From Snodgrassella gandavensis (GTDB taxonomy: Bacteria > Pseudomonadota > Gammaproteobacteria > Burkholderiales > Neisseriaceae): 64,000 nt of DNA. This document shows positions 55,894-64,000 of this stretch, piece after piece; position 1 is the stretch's first letter; each line of letters starts with the position of its first letter. The stretch spans positions 1 through 64,000 of the forward strand of contig NZ_CAJZCE010000008.1 in the NCBI RefSeq assembly GCF_914768025.1, written 5' to 3'. Both the position numbers and the translations under genes were made by a program. The notes beneath the pieces were generated by a model that saw only the letters and a program-made list of their open reading frames with translations, ran no database searches and was not told the DNA's origin.

Positions 55894-56256
55894 ATCTAGA
55901 AGCAACAAATAAATTTATTTTAATACGCTGCGGTGCTGAAAATTGCCCGGATAAAAGCATACGAATTAATGGTTATCTTGTTTTCAGACAGGAAACTACA
56001 ATGTAAAAAAGTAACCGTAAATATTGAGAGAAACCAGAATAAGGATATTGATGGTTATCGGTAGAAAACAGCACAGTCTGTTTAGAATAAAGTTTGACGA
56101 TATCACACAAGTCTTAATTGACCTTTTTAAGTGCAAACTTTTTAAAATTTTCAATTATTGAAATCACATAAAATGCATGTAACAACAATAACATAATTGG
56201 ATTGAAATCAGACGGTGATACAAATTAATGTCATGGACTAAGCTATTAGCCAAAAT
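55894..56256. other. AT-rich spacer between HxlR gene and tRNA
   Basis: About 360 bp with no supported gene, RNA or repeat. Confidence 0.4.
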
Positions 56257-56284
56257 AAATGCCCTGTTTCAAAACAGGGCATTT
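56257..56284 (-). terminator. Terminator of the initiator tRNA gene
   Basis: aaatgccctgttt and aaacagggcattt make an essentially perfect stem just beyond the tRNA 3' end. On the minus strand TTTATTTT follows. Confidence 0.9.
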
Positions 56285-56291
56285 AAAAATC

Positions 56292-56368
<77 letters not shown>

Positions 56369-56441
56369 TCTGGTAAGGAAGTCATTATACGGATAACCAG
56401 CGCAATGTCAACTAAAAAGCGGATTAACCATACATGTTTTA

Positions 56442-59060
56442 TTATGACTGTTGATTTGGCTGATGATTTTTCCAGCAACGTACCAAATCATATACCGCAG
56501 CCAAAGCCGCTTTAGGCGTCAATTCATCAGGATTAAGGGCATTTAGCTGAGCACATAAATCCGCCGGCATCATGGTTACAGAAAAAGTATCTGCATCGGC
56601 ATTGGCCACCTCTGCTTCTACCACATCTTCTGATTGTGCCTGAAACATATCCAGTTGTGGTTGCTCATTAGCTGCATGCTGTTCCAGTGCCTGCAAATAC
56701 CGGTAAGCAGCATTCAGTGCCCGTGCAGGCAAGCCGGCCAGTTTCGCCACCGCTATCCCATAGCTTTTACTGGCTGGGCCGGGTTCAATATGATGCAGAA
56801 AAACAATGTCTTGCCCTTGCTCCAGTGCAGCCAGATGCATATTGAATGCATGCGCATATTGTTCCGGTAATCTGGTTAATTCAAAATAGTGAGTGGCAAA
56901 AAGAGTATAACTGCGGTTTTTTTGCAGCAAATGTTCAGCAATGGCCTGTGCCAGTGCCAAACCGTCAAAAGTAGATGTACCTCGGCCAACCTCATCCATT
57001 AATACCAGCGAGCGGTCAGTAGCATGATGCAGAATATAGGCGGTTTCCGACATTTCCACCATAAAGGTAGAACGATTGCCAGCCAGATCATCTGAAGCGC
57101 CAATGCGGGTAAATATCTGGTCAAACTCTCCCAGCGTACAGCTGTCTGCTGGCACCGGTGCACCAATATGCGCTAGCAACACAATTAAAGCTACCTGCCG
57201 CATATACGTCGATTTACCACCCATATTCGGGCCAGTCAGTAACATCAGGCGGCGTTTATCATCAAGCTGGGTATCATTAGCAGTAAACTGACTAACCTGT
57301 GCCGCTACTACAGGATGGCGGCCATTACTAATCTGTAAACACGGATAATTCACCAGTTTTGGGAAGCAATAATGTTCAGCATTGGCATAGCTGGCCAGCG
57401 TAGTTAATACATCCAGAGTGGCGGCAGCGCGGGCACATCGTTGCAATACCGGCAGCTCAGCCTGTAACTGCAACAGCAGAGCATCATATAACTGCTTTTC
57501 CCGAGCCAGTGCATTTTGCTGAGCACTTAGTACCTTTTCTTCAAATGCCTTTAATTCAGGTGTGACATAACGTTCAGCATTTTTCAGTGTTTGGCGTCGC
57601 TGATAGTCTGCCGGTGCCTGTTCAGACTGCACCTTGCTCAACTCAATATAAAACCCATGCACTCGATTAAATTCAACTTTCAGGCTGGATAAACCCGTGC
57701 GCTCCCGTTCCCGATTTTCCAGTTGCTGCAAAAATTCATCGCCATGATTCTGTAGACGACGCAGCTCATCCAGCTCGGCATCAAAACCGTCATTAATCAC
57801 CCCACCATCGCGCAACCATATTGCTGGTTCAGGCATAATGGCCATAGTTAATTGTTGAGCTACAGGCATTGCCGATGGGAACTGTTCCAGCAGAGTCTGT
57901 ACTAGGCTACTTTGGTCAGATTCTTCCAAACGAAAAGCGGCCAAAACTGCCAGACTGTCACGCAAAGCCGATAAATCACGCGGCCGTGCACTGCCAATAG
58001 CAATACGCGCGGCAATACGCTCAATATCCGCCACCTGTTTTAACATTGCCGTGACTTGTGCACTCAGTGGTGCCAGCGCAGCGGCCGCCTGCTGGCGCGC
58101 CTCGATTTGTTCACGCTGGCGTAACGGCTGGTGCAGCCACTGTGCCAGCAGACGGCTACCCATATGCGTTGCACACTGATCCAAAACCGAAAACAGTGTC
58201 GGCGCTTTCTGGCCACTTAACGTTTGGGTTAATTCCAGATTGCGCCGAGTGGCTGCATCCATGCCGATATAAGCGGATTCATGCTCTAGAGTCAGACTAT
58301 CCAGATGTTTAGGTAACTGCATTTGTGTCTGCTGCACATAATTCAGCAAAGCACCTGCTGCCCCGATGGCAGCATCATGCTCCCCTAAGTGTAAGCCGAA
58401 AGCACGTAAATCCTGACTGCCAAAATAGCGCTGAATCATACGGGCACCCGTATCTGCCGCAAATTGCCATGTATGTAAACGGGTCAGTTGCCGGTCTTGG
58501 CCGGCGAGATCCAGCTTGTCCTGTGTTTGGTCTGAAAGCAGAATTTCCGCAGCCTGCAAGCGAGCCAGTTCATGCGGCAGAGCTTCTGGCGAAATGATTT
58601 TGCAGCAAAATTCCCCGTTTTGCAGCGATAGCCAAGCTACACCTAGTTGTTTTTTCAACAGAGAAACCGCCACAATCCGGTTGGTTTCCTTATCTTCCAG
58701 TAATGCTGTATCAGTCAGCGTGCCTGGTGTAACAATCCGTACAACCTGCCGTTCCACTGGCCCCTTACTAGCGCCCACTTCACCAGTCTGCTCACAAATG
58801 GCCACACTTTTGCCCAGCTTTACCAGCTTGGCCAGATACTGTTCCACCGCATGATAGGGCACACCAGCCATTTTGATGGGCTCCCCGTTAATCTGCCCAC
58901 GAGTAGTCAGCGTAATATCCAACAAACGTGCAGCTTCAACAGCATCATCCAGAAACAGCTCATAAAAGTCGCCCATCCGGTAAAATAGCAGCTTGTCCTG
59001 ATGGTCAGCCTTAATGGCCAGATATTGCGTCATCATCGGTGTCAGGGTGGGTTTACTCAT
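56442..59060 (-). CDS. mutS: DNA mismatch repair protein MutS
   Basis: The 872-residue protein has the N-terminal mismatch-reading Phe-x-Glu in [11 protein letters not shown], connector and lever helices, and the ATPase core: Walker [32 protein letters not shown] and [10 protein letters not shown]. The C-terminal tail fits full-length MutS. It binds mismatches as a dimer and calls MutL. It is on the minus strand just upstream of the initiator tRNA. Confidence 0.97.
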   Translation of the reverse strand: MSKPTLTPMMTQYLAIKADHQDKLLFYRMGDFYELFLDDAVEAARLLDITLTTRGQINGEPIKMAGVPYHAVEQYLAKLVKLGKSVAICEQTGEVGASKGPVERQVVRIVTPGTLTDTALLEDKETNRIVAVSLLKKQLGVAWLSLQNGEFCCKIISPEALPHELARLQAAEILLSDQTQDKLDLAGQDRQLTRLHTWQFAADTGARMIQRYFGSQDLRAFGLHLGEHDAAIGAAGALLNYVQQTQMQLPKHLDSLTLEHESAYIGMDAATRRNLELTQTLSGQKAPTLFSVLDQCATHMGSRLLAQWLHQPLRQREQIEARQQAAAALAPLSAQVTAMLKQVADIERIAARIAIGSARPRDLSALRDSLAVLAAFRLEESDQSSLVQTLLEQFPSAMPVAQQLTMAIMPEPAIWLRDGGVINDGFDAELDELRRLQNHGDEFLQQLENRERERTGLSSLKVEFNRVHGFYIELSKVQSEQAPADYQRRQTLKNAERYVTPELKAFEEKVLSAQQNALAREKQLYDALLLQLQAELPVLQRCARAAATLDVLTTLASYANAEHYCFPKLVNYPCLQISNGRHPVVAAQVSQFTANDTQLDDKRRLMLLTGPNMGGKSTYMRQVALIVLLAHIGAPVPADSCTLGEFDQIFTRIGASDDLAGNRSTFMVEMSETAYILHHATDRSLVLMDEVGRGTSTFDGLALAQAIAEHLLQKNRSYTLFATHYFELTRLPEQYAHAFNMHLAALEQGQDIVFLHHIEPGPASKSYGIAVAKLAGLPARALNAAYRYLQALEQHAANEQPQLDMFQAQSEDVVEAEVANADADTFSVTMMPADLCAQLNALNPDELTPKAALAAVYDLVRCWKNHQPNQQS

Positions 59061-59244
59061 GGCGTAACAAGATATTTGATTTGGCTAAAAAAGCTATTGT
59101 AACAGAGTGTTCAGCTTCCGTTTATGCACAAGCGGATATCCCCATAAGAATCCGGCCACCTGCTACCCTTGTTTAATAGCGTGAATGACTGTCATAATGG
59201 TGTAAAAATGCGGCTTGTATCCGTATCGTCTTCTATTAAAGAAT

Positions 59245-60573
59245 ATGTCAAAAATTATGCCATCAATGAAATTCAGCTCAATTCGCCGTTGGGTACTGTG
59301 GTTTAGTGTGTTATTTCTGGCGGCCTGTACCCTCAGTCATAAACCAGTAGATAAAATCCTGTCTGGTGGAGGCGGCGCATTGACACCGGGCACACCCTTG
59401 CCATTAAGCTATGCTTATACGCCGGGTAAAGCCGGCGTCAGCTATAGGGTAGTCTCCTATCATGAGTTGCCACAATGGACTGCCCAGTCATTTATCGATA
59501 GTCTGGAAGCATTTAAAACCAGCTGCAACAAGCTGCAAATGCAACCAGCCTGGCAGACCGTGTGTCAGCAGGCAGCACGGACACCCAGACACAATCATCA
59601 AGCCAAAGCATTTTTTGAAACTTATTTCACGCCATGGCAAGTCAGTCAGAACGGACAACTGGCCGGTACCGTAACCGGCTATTACGAACCCATGCTGCTA
59701 GGTGATACCAGACAGACAGCACAGGCGCGCTTTCCCATTTATGGCATTCCTAATGACTTTGTCGTCGTCCCGCTTAGTCCAGGGCAGCGTCAGGGTATTG
59801 TTCGTATTCGTCTTACCGGCGCAAACAATGGTGTCATTACACCCAGTGGAAATTACACAGCCAATCTGGCCTCTTTTCCTTTGAATGAGAAAACACGGGC
59901 ACTGAAAGGCAGGATAAGCGGTAGTCAGCTTGTCCCGTATTACACTCGTGCCCAGATCAATGCAGGGGCACTCAATGGCAAAGCGCCTATTCTGGGTTAT
60001 GCCAATGATGCAGTAGAGTTATTTTTTCTGCATGTGCAGGGGTCAGGACAGTTGAAAACACCGGATGGACGGATGTTGCGTCTCAGTTTTGCCGATAAAA
60101 ATGATTACCCCTATGTATCAATTGGTAAATACATGGCAAACAGGGGTTACTTGCCTCTGGCACAGACTTCAATGCAGGGTATTAAAGCGTGGTTACAACA
60201 ACATCCGCAGCAGTTGGCCGAAGTATTAGGGCAAAATCCCAGCTATGTCTTCTTTCGCGCATCAGTAGAACCCGCCAGTGGGCCCACAGGTGCATTAGGC
60301 GTACCACTTACCAAAGGATATTCTGCTGCTGTGGACAGTCATTTTATTAACCTTGGTGCTCCACTATTTGTGGCAACAACACATCCGGCCAGTGGTTATG
60401 GGTTAAATCGGCTACTGATGGCACAGGATACCGGTAGTGCCATCAATGGTGCAATAAGAGTAGATTATTTCTGGGGTTATGGCGACGACGCCGGCAATCT
60501 GGCCGGTAAAATGAAGTATCCTGGTTACATATGGGAACTATTACCTAACGGAATGTTGCCTCAGATTAAATAA
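59245..60573 (+). CDS. mltA: Membrane-bound lytic murein transglycosylase A
   Basis: Several starts are possible (59215, 59245, 59257, 59266); I use 59245, with no strong ribosome site at any. The signal peptide ends in lipobox LAAC, so the protein is an outer-membrane lipoprotein. The MltA double-psi barrel follows, with GTVTGYYEPMLLGD, VHVQGSG-like FFLHVQGSGQL and the catalytic C-terminal part AQDTGSAINGAIRVDYFWG, where the Asp of QDTG is essential in E. coli. It cleaves peptidoglycan glycan strands to 1,6-anhydro products. Confidence 0.95.
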   Translation: MSKIMPSMKFSSIRRWVLWFSVLFLAACTLSHKPVDKILSGGGGALTPGTPLPLSYAYTPGKAGVSYRVVSYHELPQWTAQSFIDSLEAFKTSCNKLQMQPAWQTVCQQAARTPRHNHQAKAFFETYFTPWQVSQNGQLAGTVTGYYEPMLLGDTRQTAQARFPIYGIPNDFVVVPLSPGQRQGIVRIRLTGANNGVITPSGNYTANLASFPLNEKTRALKGRISGSQLVPYYTRAQINAGALNGKAPILGYANDAVELFFLHVQGSGQLKTPDGRMLRLSFADKNDYPYVSIGKYMANRGYLPLAQTSMQGIKAWLQQHPQQLAEVLGQNPSYVFFRASVEPASGPTGALGVPLTKGYSAAVDSHFINLGAPLFVATTHPASGYGLNRLLMAQDTGSAINGAIRVDYFWGYGDDAGNLAGKMKYPGYIWELLPNGMLPQIK

Positions 60574-60715
60574 AAATCTGGCGAACAAATGCAAGGTAAG
60601 GTAAAATACTTAAAGTATTGACAATTGTATGTGAAGCGTTCCGTAAATGAAAAACATGCATTTAACCATGCGCTCATGCATCTGGCAGTTAACTACAATA
60701 AAAGGGATGTAAATT

Positions 60716-62152
60716 ATGGAGTTATATTTGCCTATTGCCCTTTTAGTCATATTGCTGGTTGTATTGCTTGTGCTGAAAAAGCGGCAGAAAGCGGGAGGTC
60801 GTGCCAAAGGCAAAAATGCTACCCGCAAAAAACAATCTGCATCCAAACGCAGTAAAGGTACAGGAAGCAAGGCTGCGCCATCTGACGAGGAAGCGGCAGA
60901 ACTGCTGGCAGATGAAGACTGGGACTGGCAACCAATGCAGCCAGACAAGGCTACGGTTTCTGTTGCTACTGTGGATCACCTTACCGAATATAAGGTTTAT
61001 AAACAGTTTGGTTACTTCCAGAAAGCTGCTGACTCACTTGCTTCATATCTGGAGCAGAATGTCGCTCAGCAGAGTCCGGCAATGGCCAATACACTGGTCA
61101 ATGAATTGGCTGGATTATGTATAGAAGCCAAAAATACAGATAAGCTTGCTGAGGTAATTGATCAGTATCGCAATTATCTGCAACGACCTGAACTGGAAAA
61201 TCTGATTCGCCAAGGTCTTGCCCTAGATGAGAATCATCTGGGTTTGCGCGTGCTAGCAGAAGATCTGCTGCAGTGGGACGTTAAGGAAACGGAAAAAGAA
61301 GTTGGTATCAATCAGGATAAAAAACCAGAAGATACCAGATCGGAAATCGAGTCTGCCAGTAATGCTCGACATATCACTGAACAGCCATATGAATTACTGG
61401 TTGAAGGTAATATGGGGAATTTTAAAATTCGTGGCGACGAGCGTGATGTTCTACTAAGTTTCTCTAAGCCAGAAAACAGCTATGTATTGCTGAAAGAGCA
61501 ATTGCCTTATGATGCAGCCATCCGCTGCCTGAATAAGGCTATTAAAACATCCAGAAAACCTGCCGGACTAATTATTGATGCCTTGGCGCTGGATTACCGA
61601 CGTAATAATATCAATGTATTTGCTCAGCATCTGTGGCGTTTATACTATACTTTAGGTCAGTACGGTAATGTTATAAAAGAACGCATGCTGGGTTGGGGCT
61701 ATAGTCTTGGACAGCATCCAATGTTTGACCAGCTTGAAGCCAAGCCTAATGAAACCGTGCTACGCGATATTGGGATAACGCAGGGCTACTTGCCCGTGAA
61801 TAGCAGTGCACTCAAGGCCAAACGCCTGTCTTTGGTCGACAAGGCTGCTTCAGATAATGACGTTGCCGAGACCCCTGCAGAGCGCGTATTGCGTGACGTC
61901 GAATCATTGCTTACCTTTGGTCAGTTTGATGAAGCAACGGATTTACTGGAAAAATCAGTTCTGCTTTATCCACAGGAGTCACAGCTCTACATTACTTTAT
62001 TTGACTTGTATGAACGTGCAGAAGAGTGGATACGTTTGGAAAAAATGTTACAGGTAATCCGTGCCGAAATTCAGACGCCACCTGAAGAAGTTGTACTTGC
62101 TATGAGTCAATTATTGAAACGTATTAACCACGGTGGTGTGCAAAATCAATGA
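60716..62152 (+). CDS. TPR membrane protein with FimV-like C-terminus
   Basis: The 478-residue protein has one N-terminal membrane helix (residues ~4-22), a Lys/Arg-rich cytoplasmic linker, an acidic patch (DEEAAELLADEDWDW) and then helical repeats. The last ~90 residues (VESLLTFGQFDEATDLLEKSVLLYPQ onward) resemble the FimV/TspA C-terminal TPR. AAAGGGATG is the ribosome site. It overlaps the next gene by ATGA and leads a four-gene operon with a receiver-like protein and a small GTPase. FimV proteins organise type IV pilus signalling at the pole, so a link to twitching motility is possible. Confidence 0.8.
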   Translation: MELYLPIALLVILLVVLLVLKKRQKAGGRAKGKNATRKKQSASKRSKGTGSKAAPSDEEAAELLADEDWDWQPMQPDKATVSVATVDHLTEYKVYKQFGYFQKAADSLASYLEQNVAQQSPAMANTLVNELAGLCIEAKNTDKLAEVIDQYRNYLQRPELENLIRQGLALDENHLGLRVLAEDLLQWDVKETEKEVGINQDKKPEDTRSEIESASNARHITEQPYELLVEGNMGNFKIRGDERDVLLSFSKPENSYVLLKEQLPYDAAIRCLNKAIKTSRKPAGLIIDALALDYRRNNINVFAQHLWRLYYTLGQYGNVIKERMLGWGYSLGQHPMFDQLEAKPNETVLRDIGITQGYLPVNSSALKAKRLSLVDKAASDNDVAETPAERVLRDVESLLTFGQFDEATDLLEKSVLLYPQESQLYITLFDLYERAEEWIRLEKMLQVIRAEIQTPPEEVVLAMSQLLKRINHGGVQNQ

Positions 62153-63306
62153 TGAACAATTCAATACCTAAAGTAAAAACTGCCTATGTTTTGCTCGTCA
62201 ATGTGGATGATCGCCAGACAGCCATGTTGCGCATGGCATTCAAAATGTACAATAGCGTTAACTACCAGCTAATTCAGCCTGAGGATAATGTGCAGCCTGA
62301 ACTGATTCTGGTAGATGGTGACGCAGCCGATGGTGAGGCGGTATGGCAAAAGGTAAAAAAGAAATATCCTGATGCTGTAGTCGTGTTTTTTGGTCGTAAT
62401 TCGCCCTCATTCACCGCACCATATCTGATGAAACCAATCAGATTCGATACCCTGTTTCAGCATCTGCGCAATTTGCAGCAGGGTAATGGTGTCTGGCTGG
62501 CTGACAATAAAGCAGCTGCTGCACAGAAAGAAAGTGTCAGTGAGCAGGCGGTGGCCAGTAGTACTGCACAACAGGAACCCAAGGCTGTGGATCATTCGCA
62601 GCAGGCAGTAACTGTAGTACGTTTCCACACAAATGGAACACTGCTGGGCATGGTGCAGAAGTTGGCGCAGCAAACTGAAGATACTGCAATCCTTTTTGAA
62701 AACAAACCTGTACTAATTGTTTTTCCAAGTGTTGAAAAAGTATTGCTGGCAGTTGAAAGTGACGTTTTACAACAATTGTGTACACAAACAGATGTTGAGT
62801 GGCAGACAAAGGCTGTTCCTGCATCTGCGCCAACCGCACAGTTGCATGATAAAGCCAAACTGACTCTACAATCCTGTATATGGCAGTTGTCGATCTGGAC
62901 GGCTCGTGGTCGCCTGATTGATCCTATTACACCTGATACAATTATCAAGCTGAGGGCCTGGCCAAATATGACTCGTATGGCTTATCTGCCTGAATCTATG
63001 CGCCTGTCGGCTTTTCTGGTGCGTACACCTGTCGCACTTAACACCTTATACAAGCTGTTGCCCGTTTCACTTGAAGATGTATTAAACTATATAGCTGCCA
63101 CATATTCAATTGGTTCCCTGATTATCGAGCAGCCATTAACTCATTCTGCTACGCAACAGGAAAAAGAAATGATTCTGACCCGGAAAACACCACAGGCTGT
63201 TGCCAAATCAGCAGCTGGTGAACAAACGGCAGAGCATAATGAAAGCGATGAAAGCAAGCCGAAAGGTTTACTGGCACGTTTGATGGGTCGCTTGCGTGGC
63301 AATTAA
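62149..63306 (+). CDS. Receiver-like protein of the small-GTPase operon
   Basis: The 385-residue protein is not a family I can name. Residues ~12-110 resemble a response-regulator receiver fold (AYVLLVNVDDRQTAML; ELILVDGD with an Asp at the expected phospho-site; PYLMKPIRFDTL with the Lys-Pro pair), though some acidic-pocket residues differ. A linker rich in Ala/Gln/Ser follows. The C-terminal half is globular (WQLSIWTARGRL, LPVSLEDVLNYIAATYS) and ends in a basic tail (LLARLMGRLRGN). It overlaps the TPR gene (ATGA) and the GTPase follows 20 bp later. A scaffold or adaptor for the GTPase is inferred. Confidence 0.75.
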   Translation: MMNNSIPKVKTAYVLLVNVDDRQTAMLRMAFKMYNSVNYQLIQPEDNVQPELILVDGDAADGEAVWQKVKKKYPDAVVVFFGRNSPSFTAPYLMKPIRFDTLFQHLRNLQQGNGVWLADNKAAAAQKESVSEQAVASSTAQQEPKAVDHSQQAVTVVRFHTNGTLLGMVQKLAQQTEDTAILFENKPVLIVFPSVEKVLLAVESDVLQQLCTQTDVEWQTKAVPASAPTAQLHDKAKLTLQSCIWQLSIWTARGRLIDPITPDTIIKLRAWPNMTRMAYLPESMRLSAFLVRTPVALNTLYKLLPVSLEDVLNYIAATYSIGSLIIEQPLTHSATQQEKEMILTRKTPQAVAKSAAGEQTAEHNESDESKPKGLLARLMGRLRGN

Positions 63307-63326
63307 TACCTAAGCAGGGAGTAATT

Positions 63327-63863
63327 ATGGTTGAAAATAAAATTATCTTTACCGGCCCAGTTGGGGTGGGAAAAACCACTGCTATCGCCGCATTATCGGA
63401 TGATCCTCCGGTACAGACTGATGCCAGTGCATCAGATATGACACAGGACAGAAAAGGTCATACTACTGTCGCTATGGACTATGGTGTTATTCGACTGGAT
63501 GAGCATACTAAAGTCCATTTATATGGCACACCAGGTCAGGAACGTTTCGATTTCATGTGGAGTATTCTGAGCAGGGGCAGTATGGGGTTGATTCTGCTAC
63601 TGGATAACACTCGTCAGAATCCACTGAAAGACCTGAAATTTTTCCTTACTTCTTTTCACGATTTGCTGGAAGATGCTCCGGTTGTTGTAGGGGTTACCAA
63701 AATGGATTTAAATCCACAGCCAGGTGTGGATGTTTATCAGCAGTATCTGGCACAACACAATCTCAATGTACCTGTATTTGAGATTGATGCCCGTAATGAA
63801 GATGATGTTAAACAACTGGTTACTGCTATGCTGTATTCTATTGATCCAGGTTTGGAAGGGTAG
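63327..63863 (+). CDS. Small Ras-like GTPase (COG2229/MglA-like)
   Basis: The 178-residue single-domain GTPase has P-loop GPVGVGKT (10-17), switch I Thr in GHTTVAMDYG, a G3 region GTPGQERF (67-74) in which Gly replaces the usual metal-shell Asp, and G4 TKMD (124-127). These variations are typical of the COG2229/CvnD-MglA group of prokaryotic Ras-like switches, which work with roadblock-type or TPR partners in polarity, motility and signalling. AGGGAG is its ribosome site. The next gene starts 6 bp after its stop. Confidence 0.9.
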   Translation: MVENKIIFTGPVGVGKTTAIAALSDDPPVQTDASASDMTQDRKGHTTVAMDYGVIRLDEHTKVHLYGTPGQERFDFMWSILSRGSMGLILLLDNTRQNPLKDLKFFLTSFHDLLEDAPVVVGVTKMDLNPQPGVDVYQQYLAQHNLNVPVFEIDARNEDDVKQLVTAMLYSIDPGLEG

Positions 63864-63868
63864 TCAGT

Positions 63869-64000
63869 ATGGATTCTACATTACAATTACATCAAGATTT
63901 GTATCCGAAAGTGATGCCGGCGGGTGCATTCTATGCAGTATCTAGTCCAAGTCACAGTGCCAGCCGTATGTTACTGGCCAATATTTTGCAGGCAGATATT
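63869..64000 (+). CDS. Fourth gene of the GTPase operon, partial at window edge
   Basis: From ATG 63869 (GGAAGGG upstream) 44 codons are visible before the window ends: MDSTLQLHQDLYPKVMPAGA and then AFYAVSSPSHSASRML-like sequence. No family can be assigned from so little. The tight spacing to the GTPase gene makes it a likely functional partner. Confidence 0.7.
   Translation, partial: MDSTLQLHQDLYPKVMPAGAFYAVSSPSHSASRMLLANILQADI

Overview
The window looks like a chromosomal segment of a Neisseriaceae betaproteobacterium, most plausibly Snodgrassella or a close relative. This rests on a fused BirA-CoaX protein, paired BfrA/BfrB bacterioferritin subunits with complementary ligands, neisserial-type sulfate assimilation genes, a Lactobacillales-like L-lactate dehydrogenase, moderate GC housekeeping genes and very AT-rich spacers. 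The genus is inferred from recognised gene content, not from an alignment.

Layout. (1) 1-4182: on the minus strand, an RTX-repeat protein (3' end outside the window) preceded by a lipoprotein gene. The lipoprotein gene plus the first part of the RTX gene is duplicated in tandem. (2) 4725-10243: a minus-strand surface-polysaccharide operon (flippase, GT32-like, Stealth phosphotransferase, GT2, initiating sugar transferase). (3) 10276-14681: SPOR protein, birA-coaX, mrp and a membrane protein. (4) 15477-21377: a FadL porin behind a leader terminator, an SDR dehydrogenase, then an operon of KAS III-like synthase, NAD-dependent epimerase/dehydrogenase and MBL hydrolase ending in a decayed gene. 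(5) 22278-28573: bfrA-bfrB, then sulfate assimilation (cysG on minus; cysH, cysD, an alpha/beta hydrolase and cysN on plus). (6) 29084-33218: an accessory, AT-rich insert with an orphan S24 repressor, a RadC/JAB protein and a KAP P-loop NTPase. (7) 33757-37927: ldh, cysJ (without cysI) and an acyltransferase. (8) 38046-39775: an AT-rich HEPN gene split by a frameshift. (9) 39992-48993: MFS transporter, RNase P RNA, ABC exporter, dld, an aldo/keto reductase relic, mgtE and prmC. (10) 49103-55893: a site-2 protease homologue lacking catalytic residues, yciO, macro-domain protein, GNAT relic, rtcB-prfH, DUF421 protein, and a divergent quinone reductase/HxlR pair. (11) 56292-64000: initiator tRNA, mutS, mltA and an operon of TPR membrane protein, receiver-like protein, small GTPase and a fourth gene cut by the window edge.

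How genes work together. CysD/CysN activate sulfate, CysH reduces APS, CysJ feeds electrons to sulfite reductase and CysG makes its siroheme. cysH and cysJ share a promoter-proximal motif although they are almost 10 kb apart. L-LDH and quinone-linked Dld serve lactate metabolism. RtcB and PrfH form a predicted ribosome/RNA repair pair. The strongest candidates for something new are the RTX/lipoprotein duplication, the small-GTPase operon at the right edge, the catalytically degenerate site-2 protease, the hydrolase inside cysD-cysN, and the KAP/RadC and HEPN accessory genes. Several pseudogenes (GNAT, aldo/keto reductase, HEPN frameshift, RTX fragment, synthetase relic) point to ongoing gene decay.
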